The notes under the pieces were generated by a model. The model did not search any database. It had not been told where the DNA came from and saw only the letters and a list, made by a program, of their open reading frames with translations. 64,000 nt of DNA, taken from assembly GCA_015039465.1 (NCBI GenBank), contig MU130549.1, positions 245,930-309,929 of the forward strand, read 5' to 3'. The DNA comes from Phlegmacium glaucopus (Eukaryota > Basidiomycota > Agaricomycetes > Agaricales > Cortinariaceae). The position numbers and the translations under genes are program-made. Shown here one piece after another: positions 36,907 through 50,635 of this stretch. Each line of letters starts with the position of its first letter. Positions within the stretch are counted from its first letter, which is position 1.

Positions 36907-39058
36907 TCACTCGGGTTCTGATTCGAGTTGTACTAGAGTGCGTAGTCGATGGAAATGACGAGGATGATAATTTTTTAAATCACCGCCTTCCCAATAACGA
37001 GCTGGCGAATATTCATCAACAACAATCTTCTCCTTGCGACCATTACGGAGATCGCAGATGAGATGACAGACAGCTTTTCTAGCGTCGTCTACAGACTGAT
37101 TAAGTACATACTCACACCGGGAAATTGAGAGACTTCGAAGGGCGAGTCCAAAGCACCGCCGTGCTGTTAAACTAACGACTAGAACGTCCAAAAAACGCGA
37201 GTCGTCAAGGTCCAAATGTGAGTTTACCAGCGCCGTAGGAGCTACCATAAACCCCCCACTGGAGCAGTCGACCTTATGAAGGTAGATATCTTTGAGTTTC
37301 GGGACGAGGAGGCGATGTGATCGTTGATGTGCATCACGGTCGGATAATTGATGATGATGGTACCTTGCGTTCAACAAAAGTGCCCAGACAAGACCAGATG
37401 GTGGGGAGCCGGTGATATCGAGGATACGTAGCCCCGGCAAAGTTTTGAGAAATTCCAACCATGTTCTTTGTGTGACGATATCAAGATTTTGTAGAGCAAG
37501 TGTATGAATCCGTGAGAGTGCCAGAGCTTTCCATGTGGCCGCCAGCGCCACAATCATAACATCGTCATTGGAATTATGTTCGTCGGCATCAAACGTGACG
37601 TCAAATGCGGCTTCACCTCGCTCAGAATCTTCTCTGAACGCCCTAAACCGTAGAGACTGTCGAAATTTAGGGTTTGGTTGAAACCCGCCCGTGAAACGTG
37701 AACAGGATTCTTTCCTAGTGATAACTAAGGTTTCGAGGGGGGACAGCCTATCTACTCCCGCCCAAGAATGAGCGTTGAATTGTTGGGCGAGCCTCCAAAT
37801 GTTGCTCTTTAGGTCAGATAAGGTATAAACCTTACTGATGATGCAAACAGATGGCGCGATCGTGATTGAGTCCAGAAGATTGGCGATTTCTGTCACTGAC
37901 CCCCCTAGGGTGATGGTTCTCAATTGGGGTAGACTAACACGACGTTCCAAAGTTCTGATATCATCAAAGTCGATATTAATAGGAAAAGCCCGATCCAAGG
38001 TAAGATATTGTAGACGCTCAAGTTTTTCGAGCATGAAGAGGAAATACCGGAGAGTTGGTCGTTCGGTTAATGGAAGGTCGTGAAGATGGAAATGTGTGAG
38101 ATACGTGCACCGAGGCGTTAGAAGATAAAATGGGGCGCTATGTAGCTCCATATGTTTGAGATTATGAAGTGGGGGACCACCGGTAGGGAATGATGGGGGA
38201 TCGTAGACTTCTAGGGCGCTTCGATCGCGGGGTATACGGACATCGATAATGAGAGACTGCAGCGCAGGATTAGGATGCGATAATACAGGGAGTAAAGAGT
38301 ATATGTGCTGGATGGGAGCAGTGAGATGGATATCTTCAATCTGATGTGCAAGTTGCAGAGTGCGATGTAATAAGCGGATATTTCGATCTGTAATGGTAGT
38401 TTGAATGTGAAGAGGGCACGTCTTTGCACGCCCAAAGGTGACAGCGTGCCATTTGGGGTTAGAGAAATCGATATAACGCCATAAGTCCTGACATTGGAGT
38501 GCTATTCTTCGCCAGGAAGAGCAAACATAAGAAACATTGACCCAACTCCACGAGCGCTCGGGGTTTTCATGAACTGAGAGTCGTGCACACGCAAAAAATA
38601 TCTGGTGCATCACTTCTTCTGGAAGCATGCACGCTAAAACCTGAAGGTTAGGATCTTTTACATCAGAATGGCAGCCATGTCGAAAAAGCGCTGTCTGTTT
38701 GTTTTAAAAATCAGCATGAGGAATTGAAAAAGAAAGGAATTTGTTCTACGGACTGCTGCGAGTTTGATAAAGGCCCGTCTTGATGATCCCTTGTGGTTGA
38801 GGCTCAATGACGAGGGCGTGCAGGTCACTGGAAGGGGCGCTATAATCTGAAGTGGCATTCTGGTCCACTGAGAATAGATAGTAAGTTTATCAGGCAAAAA
38901 TATGGTCCAGAGAAAAAAAACTTGCAACAAAAATTGAGCGCTGAGCTAGTACGGGTGGAAAGTTGGAAAGAGAACCCACGGACACGACGCACTAGTCCTT
39001 TATAATGTCCAACCTGATTGTCTAATTGTGCGCGAAGGTCCGTCGTATTGCCCAAGGC
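36907..39058 (-). CDS. F-box protein of the basidiomycete-expanded family
   Basis: A long exon (38700s to 36907) begins ALFRHGCHSD and carries the F-box LACMLPEEVMHQIFFACARL followed by WSWVNVSYVCSSWRRIALQC, a pattern shared by the many Agaricomycete F-box proteins. The rest (~530 aa) is an irregular leucine-rich-type region (LHNLKHMELHSAP, LPQLRTITLGG, LPGLRILDITGSP). F-box proteins recruit substrates to SCF ubiquitin ligases through Skp1; the target is unknown. An upstream exon at 39058-~38933 encodes DLRAQLDNQVGHYKGLVRR, the usual coiled-coil segment, joined through 2 introns. The true ATG was not found, so the 5' end is uncertain. Confidence 0.8.
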
Positions 39059-39442
39059 CTATTCGATCGAATACGTGAGGAACGCTCATTTAGTAAAGGT
39101 TATTAAGAGAACAACAGCTTGATGAACACAATAACAATAGGGGAATCCCACCGTCCTGGAGAATTGGACAAAACAATGAAAAAACATTGCATTTCATTCC
39201 GTACATTGTCAATTGTCAAAATGTTCAGCAGCCGACTGTGTAACGTGCAGGGTTCCGACCCCGACACCAAGAACAGAGTCCATCCGCGGCGATGATGCGC
39301 ACGTACACGCTGGAAGTAGATACAGCCATTGCCAATCATGTACAAATATGCAAAAGGGAAATCATTAATAAATCAACCACTCTAATCCACACACAAGTAA
39401 TAAGCCTACACCTTCAGCGCTCAACCAACATGCGCCTCCAGA

Positions 39443-41961
39443 TCACCACACCAACCACTCTCCGTACATATTTGGACGTTCACCGCGTATATACGCTTCA
39501 AAAGTCCTTTTGATCACCGTAGACCAATCTAGATCAGTTTTATCACTCTCCTCTCCATCATCTTCAGCCTCGTCTTCAAGGATATCGTCAGTAACTGCCA
39601 CCGCCGCCGCCGCTTTCTTCGTCGACGCTGTTGTTACGTGGGTTTGTTTAGCCAAAAGCGCTGCTTTTATCCTTTCTCTCCGTAGCGTAGCCCGCGCGGT
39701 CTGCTCGCCTGCTGAGAAGCGGGGTCCGAGATCGGGTACGTTGCGCGCGGGGTCGAAGGGTTTCCACCTAGACGTATTTATGGTTAGTTGGGGTTAGATG
39801 ATGCGTTAAAATAAACTCACCAGAAATTGTGAAAGTGGTATGAATAAGATCCTCTAAAGAAACCACGAAAACCAAGCGCATGAGGCGCAGCACTGTTCTG
39901 TGCAGGGGTATCAAAAAAGTCTCCAAATCTGAGGACAAGAGTTAATAGACCATCCTAAACCTTGAAAACCACTTACTCAGTAAAATAAGGCTGTGGTGGC
40001 CTATCCCTTTGAAAGTTTTCCGTGTTCAACCACGCAGCATCAAAAAGTGCATCGGGCAGCCTTAACAACAAACCCTCCAAATAAGCATCTGCAGTATACC
40101 TCGACACCGTCATCGGATGGAAATCCAACCCATTCTTCAAGGCAGTCCGGAAAAGGAATGTGCCAAGAGCTGAACCCTTGTTCATGCGTAACACGGCAGT
40201 ATTATATTTCTCCAACCGAGACCAGCGATAAGCGAATGCACCTTTCCATCCCCAGAGTTCTTCCCAATCCCTAAGTAGGAGGGTATCAGCGTCGAGATAG
40301 ATTCCACCGAATCGATGACATAGAACGAATCGAGCCATATCAGAAAGGATCACTGAAAGTCTGTCGTAAGATGCAGACGATTTCGATCCTGTACGATTCA
40401 AAATATCATCATCATCCACTTTCTCCGCCGTACTAGCCATTGTTGAATTCTCGTGAGCACTGGACGATTTTTGCTTCACGCTAATAATATATCCACCGGA
40501 ATTGAACAAACTTTCCTGCAAGTCTCTCCATTCATCTTTAATTTCTGGAATCCCATCTAACTGCTCTGTCGTATTCCACAGTTTGAATAGAATGACATCT
40601 TTGAATCTCGGATGGAGGAATGGTGACGCCCAAGGGTTCAATTTGAGCTGTTCGAACATATCATGCACGGCAGTAGGGTTTGGAACAGCAGCAGCTGGTC
40701 CTGGGTTGATCCATAACCAGAATTGGGGTCTACAGACTCGAGAATCCGAAGGCCACTCTGGAAGATGCATGCCGGTATTTTGACTGAAAAGGAAGGATAA
40801 AAGCGCAAGATATGGCTTATCAGTAAAGGGACCTGTCCAAAACATATGGAAAACGCGTGGATTTTCGGGATCGCAGGGGTTAGGAAGATCTTCCGATGGT
40901 AGATGGGTCAAAGGAGATGGTAAAAGTAGTTGTGGTTCCCATTGCGCTCCTTTCTTTTTGAGCAGGCCTTCGTTCGGGTCTGGTTCAGATTTCTTGCCAG
41001 GTTTTCGATAATAACCAGGAGTTGGTGGGCGCGCTGGTGGGGACTCGACTGGTTGAGTCGTCGAATTGTCGAGGTGTTCCATATAAATATATCTCCAATC
41101 TTTGGATTCGTCGCGTCGTAATCGGTCGCCATTATCCAAACCTCCACCCATTCGTAGCATCTCTAAGCAATCACGAACATACTGTGCGGCAACGACAAAG
41201 ATAAGACAGCGAACAACAATGCTAGCCAGGACAAACCTTTTCTTTGCCGTAATCGCAATGACTCATGATATGATCCAAGTCAGCTACGCTCCCTGGTACT
41301 GGCCGTGGTGGGTAGGCCGTATGTGGTGGATGACTTTGAATGTCCAAATAGACCCGTTTAGGACCAGTACCCCTGGTTTCCGTAATGACTTCCGGGCCAG
41401 GTGAACGATATCTTAAAGGTTTGATTGCTGGTGACGCTAGTTGAGGCGGCCTTGCAGGGTTAAGCAGTTTGTCTGTTAGTCCAATTTGCAGAGGAACTAC
41501 CAAAAAAAAAGAAAGAAAAATCAATGACAAAACCACCCCCGGCATTTACGTGGGGTATGGGATAACGTACTCGATTGGGTACTTGGATAATGACCACTGG
41601 CAATTTCCCATTTCCAGATACCCTGCAGGTGTTCTCGTTTAAATACGAGTGTTGATGGTTCGCCTGTTGGTCCGTTTTGCCATTGATTATTCCAATCTGA
41701 ACGACCGACACCCTTTGACATGAGAACGACTGTGAGGAAAACAGCCAAGCAAGCGACGGCGACGAGCAATGGCCCGCGTTTCCGTTTCATACGAGAGACG
41801 TGTAGACGATTGAAAGGACCCGCATTTGGCACTAGTATTCGTAGTGGCCTGCTACGAACACCAGGGATCGCCAGCGAGATGGGTCTGGTCCAATGAGATC
41901 TATGCTGTCGCTCAAGTTTCTCTTCTATTGCGGAAGAGTGACTGGGAAGGTCACTGGTCAT
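39443..41961 (-). CDS. Type II membrane glycosyltransferase, GT32-like (DXD motif)
   Basis: Predicted Golgi glycosyltransferase with a sugar-binding DXD fold. The N-terminus is cytosolic and basic, then one signal-anchor helix (GPLLVAVACLAVFLTVVLMS, residues ~65-85). The catalytic part has RVFHMFWTGPFTDKPYLALL, then SDMARFVLCHRFGGIYLDAD, where DAD is the metal-binding DXD, then WEELWGWKGAFAYRW. The C-terminal part includes HALGFRGFFRGSYSYHFHNFW and ends GERPNMYGEWLVW. At least five exons: an intron follows GHYP (~41575), others interrupt YGKEK|YVRDC (~41240), PYFTE (~39980) and HNFW (~39825). The OCH1/Gly_transf_sug family is the best match. The acceptor sugar cannot be told from sequence. 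Confidence 0.85.
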
Positions 41962-42124
41962 GACAATCCTTTGCTACGTATGGACGTCGTCGATGTCGAT
42001 GAGCGCAGGTTTAGATATGTCGCGCAGAGTAAAGAGAGAACTCAGTGGCTGTGCTACTTAGAAAGCCAAAACGTGGCAAATTTGTTGTATCAAAAACACT
42101 ATAGCTAATAACAACTCTATGGTA

Positions 42125-43876
42125 TTACACTTGTTTCTTCTGTAGGCCCTTAGGAAGCTCTTTCACGAATGGAAGGAATTCTCTTCCTTGCAGGTATGGT
42201 CTAAGAACTTCGGGAATAATGAGACCCTGATCAAAAAAAGTTCAGTACCTCTTCATTTCGAACAAATATACAAGCATACCTCAGGCGTCTGATAATTCTC
42301 TACAAGACAACAAAGTGCACGCTCCGTAGCACACAATGTGCCATTTAGCATGTGCACGTACACCTTTCTTGTTTGCTCCTTTGCTTTCAAACCACATCGA
42401 ACCTCTAATCTTCGGCTTTCTAGACAGGGAAATCAGTTTGGATAGACATATACAAAAAATTGTAACCCACGATAATCAGTACAATTCGAACACGAGACCA
42501 GTTCCTTGTACGCCCTCTGGAACGGGAACCACGCTTCCAAATCAAACTTTTGTGCTGCCGCCAAGTTTAACGCTCCCGAAACAATGGCCACAACTCTATA
42601 CCTCAACCCAAGGCTCTGATAGAATCCTTCACTATTCCCAATCATTCTGTCAAACTCTTCCCAACTCTTCTCAGGGTCAGTAATCACAAACTGTTCCACC
42701 TTCTCAAATTGATGAACTCGGAAGATTCCCCACATATCCCGCCCTGCCGATCCCGCTTCTTTACGGAAGCACGTCGAGTATCCCGCATATCTGATCGGTA
42801 GCTGGGTATTGGGCGTTTCAAACCACTCGTCCGAATGGAAAGCCGAAATCGGTTGCTCCGAGGTGGCGATGAGGTATTTCTCGTCGTCCGAGCCTATCAC
42901 CTTTTGGTATTACGTGCCGATCAGATCATTTATGAATGATGTGCATGAAAAGGAACGAATAGGTACTTTATAAAGTTCTTCATCGAACTGATCGAGCTGT
43001 GCCGTCTTCGCCATTTGGTCCTTGTTCATGAAGAAAGGTGGTTGTATTTTCTTGTATTGCTTCGATCGGAGATAGTCCAGGCCATAGGAGATGAGAGCTT
43101 GATTGAGATCAACGCCATCGTTTGTGAGGTAGTAACCTCGATGACCAGCAATTTTGGCTCCTATACGACGAAATGGAAGAATAAGGCAATGCGTCGAGCT
43201 ATCGAGAACCTGCGACTAACCTCTGTCCAAATCCATAGCGTCTAGACGCAGCAAAACTTCATGATGAGGTAGGATACCTGGTCTCTCAGCTGGATCGGCC
43301 AGTTCTCCTGTTGGATCCCATGTCCGTATAACTGCGTTATCGTCCTTGAATCACGAATGAGCAACATTCTTATTCAACAGAATGAAGTATTACCTCTGTC
43401 AAACTAACTGGTACGTTCTTTCCAACGATATTACCCACAGTACTGGCCTTTTGTCGCATCTTGATTTCGAACTCGCGAGCCTCTTTCTTCTTTTCCTCTA
43501 CTTGAGCATCTATCTCCTTCTTTGTTGCAACGAGTTCATCTGCAGGTTCTTTTGCCTATTCAACTCCCATCATCAGGCACCGGAGTCAACGGAAGGACAT
43601 TGGCTACCTTTTTCTTCGCCGATATTTCCTTTTGCACTTCATTTACTTTTTTCCTCAATGTATTTGTGTCGAAATCCACTATCAAAAGAAAACAAATAAA
43701 CATTTCAGAATGGGAGGAAAGGCACATGGACAAGACTTACTTTTCACCCAGTCGGCATACATCTGGATGATCTCATCTACCAGTTCGACCGAAAGGCCCC
43801 TCTTCTTTTGGGACTCTTTGATCTCTGCCGAGTTCCCTCCTTTGCTGTCGATAAAGCTGAGTACGTCTAGAGTCAT
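42125..43876 (-). CDS. ses1: Cytosolic seryl-tRNA synthetase
   Basis: Charges tRNA-Ser with serine. Starts [15 protein letters not shown], the conserved SerRS N-terminus. The coiled-coil tRNA-binding arm follows ([40 protein letters not shown]). The class II core has motif 1 ([20 protein letters not shown]), motif 2 ([20 protein letters not shown]) with [11 protein letters not shown], and motif 3 region [20 protein letters not shown]. It ends [14 protein letters not shown]...KKQV, without a mitochondrial presequence, so cytosolic. At least six exons. Diverges from the 44081 gene over 204 bp. Confidence 0.95.
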
Positions 43877-44080
43877 GATAAAATGTGTTCAAAGTAAGAG
43901 TAAGTGACTCGATCGATCTTATCTTTTTTTTGAGTGACTCGCGCGTGAGCATTGCCATAGGTCACGTGGACTGAAGATAAACAGATAAACAACAACAAAT
44001 TCAAACGGGTCGGATCACGGTCGCGTCTGCATTTCTGATTCTCTTCCCCACACAGTCTCCATAAAACTGTAAAAAAAATT
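43877..44080. promoter_or_regulatory. Bidirectional promoter with CACGTG box
   Basis: The 204 bp between divergent starts (SerRS and the acidic protein gene) must hold both promoters. It contains GGTCACGTGGAC, with the CACGTG core at 43963-43968, matching the Cbf1/bHLH core. Confidence 0.5.
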
Positions 44081-44824
44081 ATGTTCAGCCTCATTAGACG
44101 TATCTCCTACGGTGTAATTCCTCGTCCAGATAGGCCTTGGGAGGAGGATCGTAAGTTCTTTTTTTTACCCCATTCCCTCAAACGCGTGTGTTGCTTGCCT
44201 TACACACTTTATCTTATATCCGCTCTACCCTTATCTCACCTGCGCCTTCTCATCTTATCTATTACAGCAACCTCAAACGCACCGCGCACGAGGAGAAAAC
44301 GCCGTTATAGCTCAACAGAGAGGGAAGCTGATGATGACCAGGCCAACAAGAAAGCACGTGGGGACAGTGCGACGCCTTCATTGGCAGACGCCGAAGGCCT
44401 TTCCATGGGCCCGCCATCTGTGCCACAGAGGGATGCCTCAGAGGTGAAAGAGGTCACTGAAGGAGTCAAGGAAGTTGACTTAGATGGTAAGGATCCAGAG
44501 GATCCTGTAGATCGCGAAGCAGCAGAATCAACTGCCTTCCCCGAAAGCATCCCCCTCCCAGAAGAGAGGGCTGGCGAACTTGATCAGCCGGGTTCCGACG
44601 ACGTCTCTCGAACTCCTTTGTCATCCGTAAGCGGTGTATCAGAGGAAGTAGATGCAGGAGAAGCAGATGCAGAGGATTCTGACGATGTTGCATCTTCATC
44701 AGATGAGAATACTGTCGTATCAGAAGAGGACAAGTTGCAGAAGAAGAAGACAGTTTTGAAAGTTTTGGATCCCGCCGAATCAACGATAGAGCAGATCTTC
44801 CACATAGACACGACCAAGGTCTAA
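44081..44824 (+). CDS. Small acidic, nuclear-looking protein, unknown
   Basis: Two exons, 44081-44150 and 44268-44824 (627 nt, 208 aa). Starts MFSLIRRISYGVIPRPDRPW, followed after the intron by a basic patch RTRRKRRYSS and NKKARG, which could be a bipartite nuclear signal. The rest is strongly acidic and Ser-rich, ending STIEQIFHIDTTKV. The intron (44151-44267) is 117 nt, a multiple of three with no stop, so an unspliced mRNA would still encode a protein with a 39-residue hydrophobic insert. No family recognised. Confidence 0.65.
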   Translation: MFSLIRRISYGVIPRPDRPWEEDRKFFFLPHSLKRVCCLPYTLYLISALPLSHLRLLILSITATSNAPRTRRKRRYSSTEREADDDQANKKARGDSATPSLADAEGLSMGPPSVPQRDASEVKEVTEGVKEVDLDGKDPEDPVDREAAESTAFPESIPLPEERAGELDQPGSDDVSRTPLSSVSGVSEEVDAGEADAEDSDDVASSSDENTVVSEEDKLQKKKTVLKVLDPAESTIEQIFHIDTTKV

Positions 44825-47365
44825 GGCCTAAAGGCTAAAGTCCCCCCTTCACGACCTCTTCCGACCATGACCTTTTCTAAATATCTTCCCCTCATATTTT
44901 GTAATCTGTTATTCCCTCGTTCGTCCCGTCCCGCCCTCTTGCTAGTACGTTTCATCTATGTTTTATATACATGCGTGCGAATACCCTCTCCTCTCTCGTC
45001 CCTCTTGTCTATCTCTTCTTTTTCTTGCTCACTGGAATTCTTATCTATTGACTTCTCGTGTTACCCTGTTGTTTATTGAATGTATAACCCCAATCCAATT
45101 TTCTTTTGGTTTTTTTTTTCTCCCCTCTGTCACTTTGTGCTTTGTTCTTTGCTTTACGCTTTAACACACATCCTCCTTCCTCTCTTCTTGATCATCCTAA
45201 TCCTCATATTTTCTTCGCTTTCAATCCTGCTGTTTGTCCACGATCAACGTATGTTCAAATTCCTTTGCTGTTCAGGCTTCAAGGTTAATTAACTCGTGTG
45301 CTCAATACCACAGGTAGTTCTAGATTATATCCCAAAGCGTTACAGCACACCGTAGAGCCTCTCTACTACCTCGTTTCAGATAATAGATAGGCACGTATCA
45401 CCTTCTCTTCGTCACAATCCTTCACTGAGCTTAAAAACACAGGTGTGTACGGTGTCAACACCACGCAGCCGTTATAGCGAGCATGATATCCAACTCTCAA
45501 CTAGTACCCCAAACCCCACTCTTGTATTCTTTTTTTTGTTTGCCAGTTACAAGACAGTTCCAAAATACCGGTTAATTGCCTTCGACATTCAAATTTCACG
45601 TCTTTATATGGAAATACAAGTCGAGCTTCCTTCCTTAATACCTAAAGGAAGCACCCACTAGCTTATAATGGCGATTCCCTTGAGGCAGCAATGTCACCGT
45701 ATGGCAAATCGCAATTGATCGACGAAAGACTGCGTATAATCTTCGAAGTCGTGGATTTGCTACACGCTCAAGTTTCTTAACTCTATAAAATCCAGGTGGC
45801 CACAGGCGTTCTCTCATGGGCCTAGCCCTTGGCCTTGTAGTTAATCGACTTCAACTTTCAAGCGAACTACTCACCTTCTTTCAGAGCTCAAGTCGAGGAA
45901 AACGGCGAGGTTGTCCGAATCCTTCTGAAAGGGTTTCCAAAAGGTATGTTTTTGATCGGTCTCAATCTCATTGGTTTCTGTCACTTGCATTTCCCTTATC
46001 TTCAGGGTATTATGTGCTGCAGGTTTTCCAGCGGGTTTCATATGAAACGCGGAAAATAAATTACACACCGTCTCCCTAGTGGCATCCTTCTAAGCAAGCC
46101 TCAATCCTATTCTTTTTTCTTTTCTTGTCAACAGCCGGGATATTATCGGAAGGCCACCGTATCACAGTACATATCCCGATGAAGAAGCATGTCTACATGC
46201 ATAACCTAAATATATACGAGGTTATTTTTACCCCCTTGAAGCGAAGCTAATTTATAAAGGCAATCAGAAGCTGAATCTCGAATTTTCTCTATAGATGCAA
46301 GTCTTTCATTTCCTTGTCTATCTGTGTGTATACGTTCATTCTAAAACAACCGAGGTTCAGTTGCACGCCAGTTATCGGTTCTTCTGTCATCCCCTGACGT
46401 ATAAGGAGGTGTGGTGAGGACTGACATCCGCAGGTGTAGGGACATAGATTGGATAGTCAACCTCGAAGCTTCTCCGGAGCAAACTTCTTTGACCCCATGA
46501 TTTACTTGTCTTGGTTCTGGGATGACGGCATGGCCTCCTGCCTTTAGCTCGGAATTAAAAAAAGATGGTGCGTGCTATACGACATGATCAAATGGTTCGG
46601 ACCTCAGGAACCACGAGCTTGGCAGGTCAAAGATCTTCATCATCCGCTTGCCCTCCCACAAGACCTGGCTTGCCCACTTGTACTCGCTGCTTACGCTGTA
46701 CGAAAACAGGATCAAAACTCTCTGATAGCGATTCACTGCTATGCGATGTAATTGCAACGACTGCACCATCAACCTTGAGCCAAGCAAACGTATTATGGGC
46801 TGGATCACCTTAAATCCTTCTTTGACAAGTGACATATACAATACCAAATATGGATCCTATAACCAGCTGGTGCCATGGGCATAGCCTTGAGGCTTCTGTG
46901 ACTGCTGCCCTCCCCTGTTTACATGAATGTTCTTTTACTTGGATTGCATCGTGCTACAAGCAGCAGTCCGGAATGAATGAAACTGGAGGAGACGCACGAA
47001 TGAACCAATGAACGAACGATGAGCACGCGTAATTTATAAAACTGACTCCTGCACACTTGAGGTTCTACCTTTCTTTTTCGCCGTTCTCCCCCCTCTCGTC
47101 CTTCATCCCCTTGCCTTTCTCTTGCCGGCAGCTTGGTCGCTTTCTCACTTGGTCTCCCCCACTTCCTGGTTTACGGTTCTAACGCCCTGAGCGTTCAGTA
47201 GGCCTCTCTCTCTCCTCTCTTTCCGCAGGCCGGAGATCGAAAATCATTATTTCAACACCCTACTCCATATCACCTTTGAGCCGCCCACTTCGTCCCTGCC
47301 GTTATCACGCCAAGGAAACTAGGACCAACAAACCAACTTTGAACCGATCATAGACGAACCAATCG
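44825..47365. other. Long intergenic / UTR region
   Basis: 44825-45290 is very pyrimidine-rich, like a 3' UTR. 47040-47360 is again CT-rich, as in fungal promoters and leaders, with an AATTTATAAAAC TATA-like word at about 47031-47042. No coding signal between. Confidence 0.45.
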
Positions 47366-50300
47366 ATGTTTTCCTTCCTCTCCAACTGGCGTCAAGCATT
47401 TTCCTCCTCAGATGGCGAAAGCGATGATGTATCTTCGTTAAATAGAAGTTTGAGCTTACCATGGCCCGTCACACAAAGTTCTCCTCGGACGAACAAGAAC
47501 GAAGGGACTTCGAAACAGCAGCAGCAGCCAGTGAACGGTATGAACATGAGGGATATAAGCTATCCCATGCCCAAAATGGCTTTGAAAGCCTTGACTAGAC
47601 CCGATGATCATCCTACTGCTGGTCTTCCCGGTCCTTCCGTACCTCCTGCTACTAGTGGTACCATCGGTACTCCCTCTCTTCATCCGTTCATTGCGGCTCC
47701 GACTCCGACTTCGGGATCCGTTCCGTGGTCCCAAGAATCAGCGGCGAAAAGGAGGGATAATAATTATAACCTACGCACGGCGTTACTCCAAGCAAATGCT
47801 TATGCATATACTACGAATGCGCCGCCTCTTCCAGAGGTCGTTCGTCTGGATAATAACTCCGAAATGGATCCTAGATCTCAACCGTCTTCAATGGAAGCTT
47901 CAACAAATCATCATGCCTATGCCTATGCGAACGGGATTTCGAATCAATATGCGGACCAGACGCCTCATGACGAAGATGATGGTGAACATGAGATCTACAC
48001 GTCTCCTTTTGAACGCTCAGATGAGGACGATGAGGATGATTTCTTCTATGGACCTCCTCCGAAACAATCAACAACTATATCATCTACTTCGCGTTGGGGT
48101 GGTTTGAAACTACACACAGCATCTCCATTCTCACAAAGCACATTACGAGTCGACGGGCTCATCTTTCCTCCTCCTCCAGATACATCGCCTCATCGTACCT
48201 TACCTCTGTCTACCACTGCTGCTGGCGTTTTTCCTCCATCTCTACAACCTGGAACACCACCCCTTCCGACGGTGAACACAGACGTCTATAACCATGCCTA
48301 CAACTACCCACTTGCTAAACAGCTTTCTCCTATTGCGGAACAAGATTATTTTTCTCCCGTTTCGGTGAGAGGTTTACCAGCGAGTGCTGCGAGTGCTAGT
48401 CCAGGAGCCGATAGTGTACTCCATTTCGGGTTTGTGAATGGGAATGGGAGTGGCAGGACGATAACAGAAGGTGATAAGAGTATGGAAAGAGAAAGAGATT
48501 TGGACAGAGGCTCTATCAGGACACGCTCCCTCAGAGCGGGGTCGGTGGAGTCAACGAAAGGACCTGCCATGACGAGTGTGAGTAGGTCTGGGTCGTTATC
48601 AATGTCGATGAGGGATCCAAACCCGAGTCCTAGTGGATCGACGATTGGTTCTGAGATTATTCGTAAGTTTTTTTCACCTGCCTCTAATTGTCTGTCGTTT
48701 GGTCCTCTTGCAAACGATAAATTTACTAACAACGACACGCACACTCTGTCTCATAGGTCCATCACCGATATATGCTTCACCATTTATAACACGTCATCTG
48801 AATCGGACGATATCACAGACATCTTCTAATAAATCGGAGTCGCCTTTGCAGGCTCAATTTCAACCTCCCCCACCTCCTCCACCGCCACCTTCACCTCTTT
48901 CTCCAGCACCTGTGCCTGCACCACCTGTAACCCAATCGCAATCACAGCCGCAACCGCAGGGAGAGACACAATCCAACAGCTCATCAACACCAACTCTGTC
49001 GCGCATGACGAGCTGGCTCTCAATAGGCTCTAAAAATTTGACACCTAGATTGTCGACAGTTACCATTACACCTGCAAACGCCTACTTGAAACTAAGCGGG
49101 CCCGATACAAATATCACCACAGTCCAAACACCTACATCTGCCGTCACAACGACAACAGGAACGATGTATACCCCCAACTCTGCCTTCCCAGCACCCACAC
49201 CCACCACACCCACGTTAGCAACGATGGGGATAACGGGAATTCAAATTCCAGCACCAGCCATTACGATCCTTCCGTGTATTCCTCCCTTGGATTTCCGACC
49301 TTGCTTTCCTGGACCCCATCCAAGTCCTAATTTATCAACTGACTCGGGAGTGCCTCGATTAAGACCGCCGAAAATGGGGAAGAAGAAAGGGGATGCGGGA
49401 CATAGGCTGTCGGTTATTCGTGGAAGTGGGATTGAGAGTGGTGGAGGGGATACGTTTACTCGGTATGAAGAGGAAATCTTGGATGATGAGGAGGAGGGAG
49501 GAGGATATGATGTTGAATCATTGCATGCTGACAGTTTTGTCACCGCAACTACGAATAGTAGCGGAGATGAAGATGAAGACGAAGATAAACCAATGGGAAG
49601 AGGTGTAGAATTGACGAATCTAGCAAAAGGCAAGAGCGCATCTGTGCATTCCACTCGAGCCCCAACTCCTCAACTCCCATCAGCAGCGCTATCGCACTCT
49701 GGTTCAGGAAACTCCACAACAGGAGACTCCTTCATAACTCGTCGATGGGACCGAGACGCCGCTCTCGGATTATCTCTTTCTCTCTCCCCAACCACATTCC
49801 GAGAACGGAAACATCAATTCTTCAGCTCCAAATCATCCTTCATCGCTAATTTGACACCTGCATTTTGGGCGTTCTGGTTAGGATTCATTTTTCCTGTGTT
49901 ATGGCTTGTAGGTGGGTGGCATTTCACGAGTTTAGGAGAACAGCCACCGAAATCGACTGTTTGGGAGTGGTATTTCTGGAGGATGAGGGATGGGTGGGGA
50001 GTATTTTGGAAGAGAGTTTTTGTGGGATGGTGCTGTGGGATGAGGAAGGGTGTTGAGAACCATAACCGGGGTAGTAGGCAGCAACAGCAAACGATGCAAA
50101 TGCAACAAGGACCACAAAGGAGGATTCCACCCAGGACTCAGCATAGGACGAGAAGTGTTTCCTACTCTCATTCCAAACTTCGTTCTGGAAAAGTGTTTCC
50201 AGCGCTCCCACGTTGGGTAGCTGAGAAACAAAGTACGGACGATGGTAGGATGAGGTTGAATGATCCTAAGAGATCTATGAAAGGGATATCATTTGGATAT

Positions 50301-50594
50301 CCATTCATCCCTCGTCCACCTTATTCTCAAGAGTCCACACTATCATCCTCAACGACGTCGTTGTCAGTTGCGAAGAAGGTGTTGGTTTGGATAGAGAAAC
50401 CAAATAGGATGTTGGACCAATTATATGGGATCAAATTACGTGAAGTGCGAGGACGACCTGAGAGTGGACGAAGAATGTTTGATCCTTGGATTCAGAGATG
50501 TAGATATGCGTTTTGTTGGATGATGTTAGTCGTGGCGATTGGGTTGTGCACGGCGTCTATCTATTTGATCGTAGTCAATACTAGAAGACTGTAG
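47366..50594 (+). CDS. Large serine/proline-rich protein with two C-terminal membrane helices
   Basis: Two exons (47366-48662 and 48757-50594) sum to 3135 nt (1044 aa). The first ~790 residues are low-complexity Ser/Pro/Thr-rich with a run of 9 Pro and acidic clusters. The C-terminal ~250 residues are structured: LTPAFWAFWLGFIFPVLWLVGG (helix 1), a Trp-rich stretch WEWYFWRMRDGWGVFWKRV, a basic linker, then WIQRCRYAFCWMMLVVAIGL (helix 2) near the end. That pattern suggests a long cytosolic disordered region anchored by a hairpin. Function unknown. Its stop lies only 41 bp before the IRE1 start on the same strand. Confidence 0.75.
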
Positions 50595-50635
50595 ATTACA
50601 CAGCCACACTACCTCCCTTCTTGAAGAACACGGTC

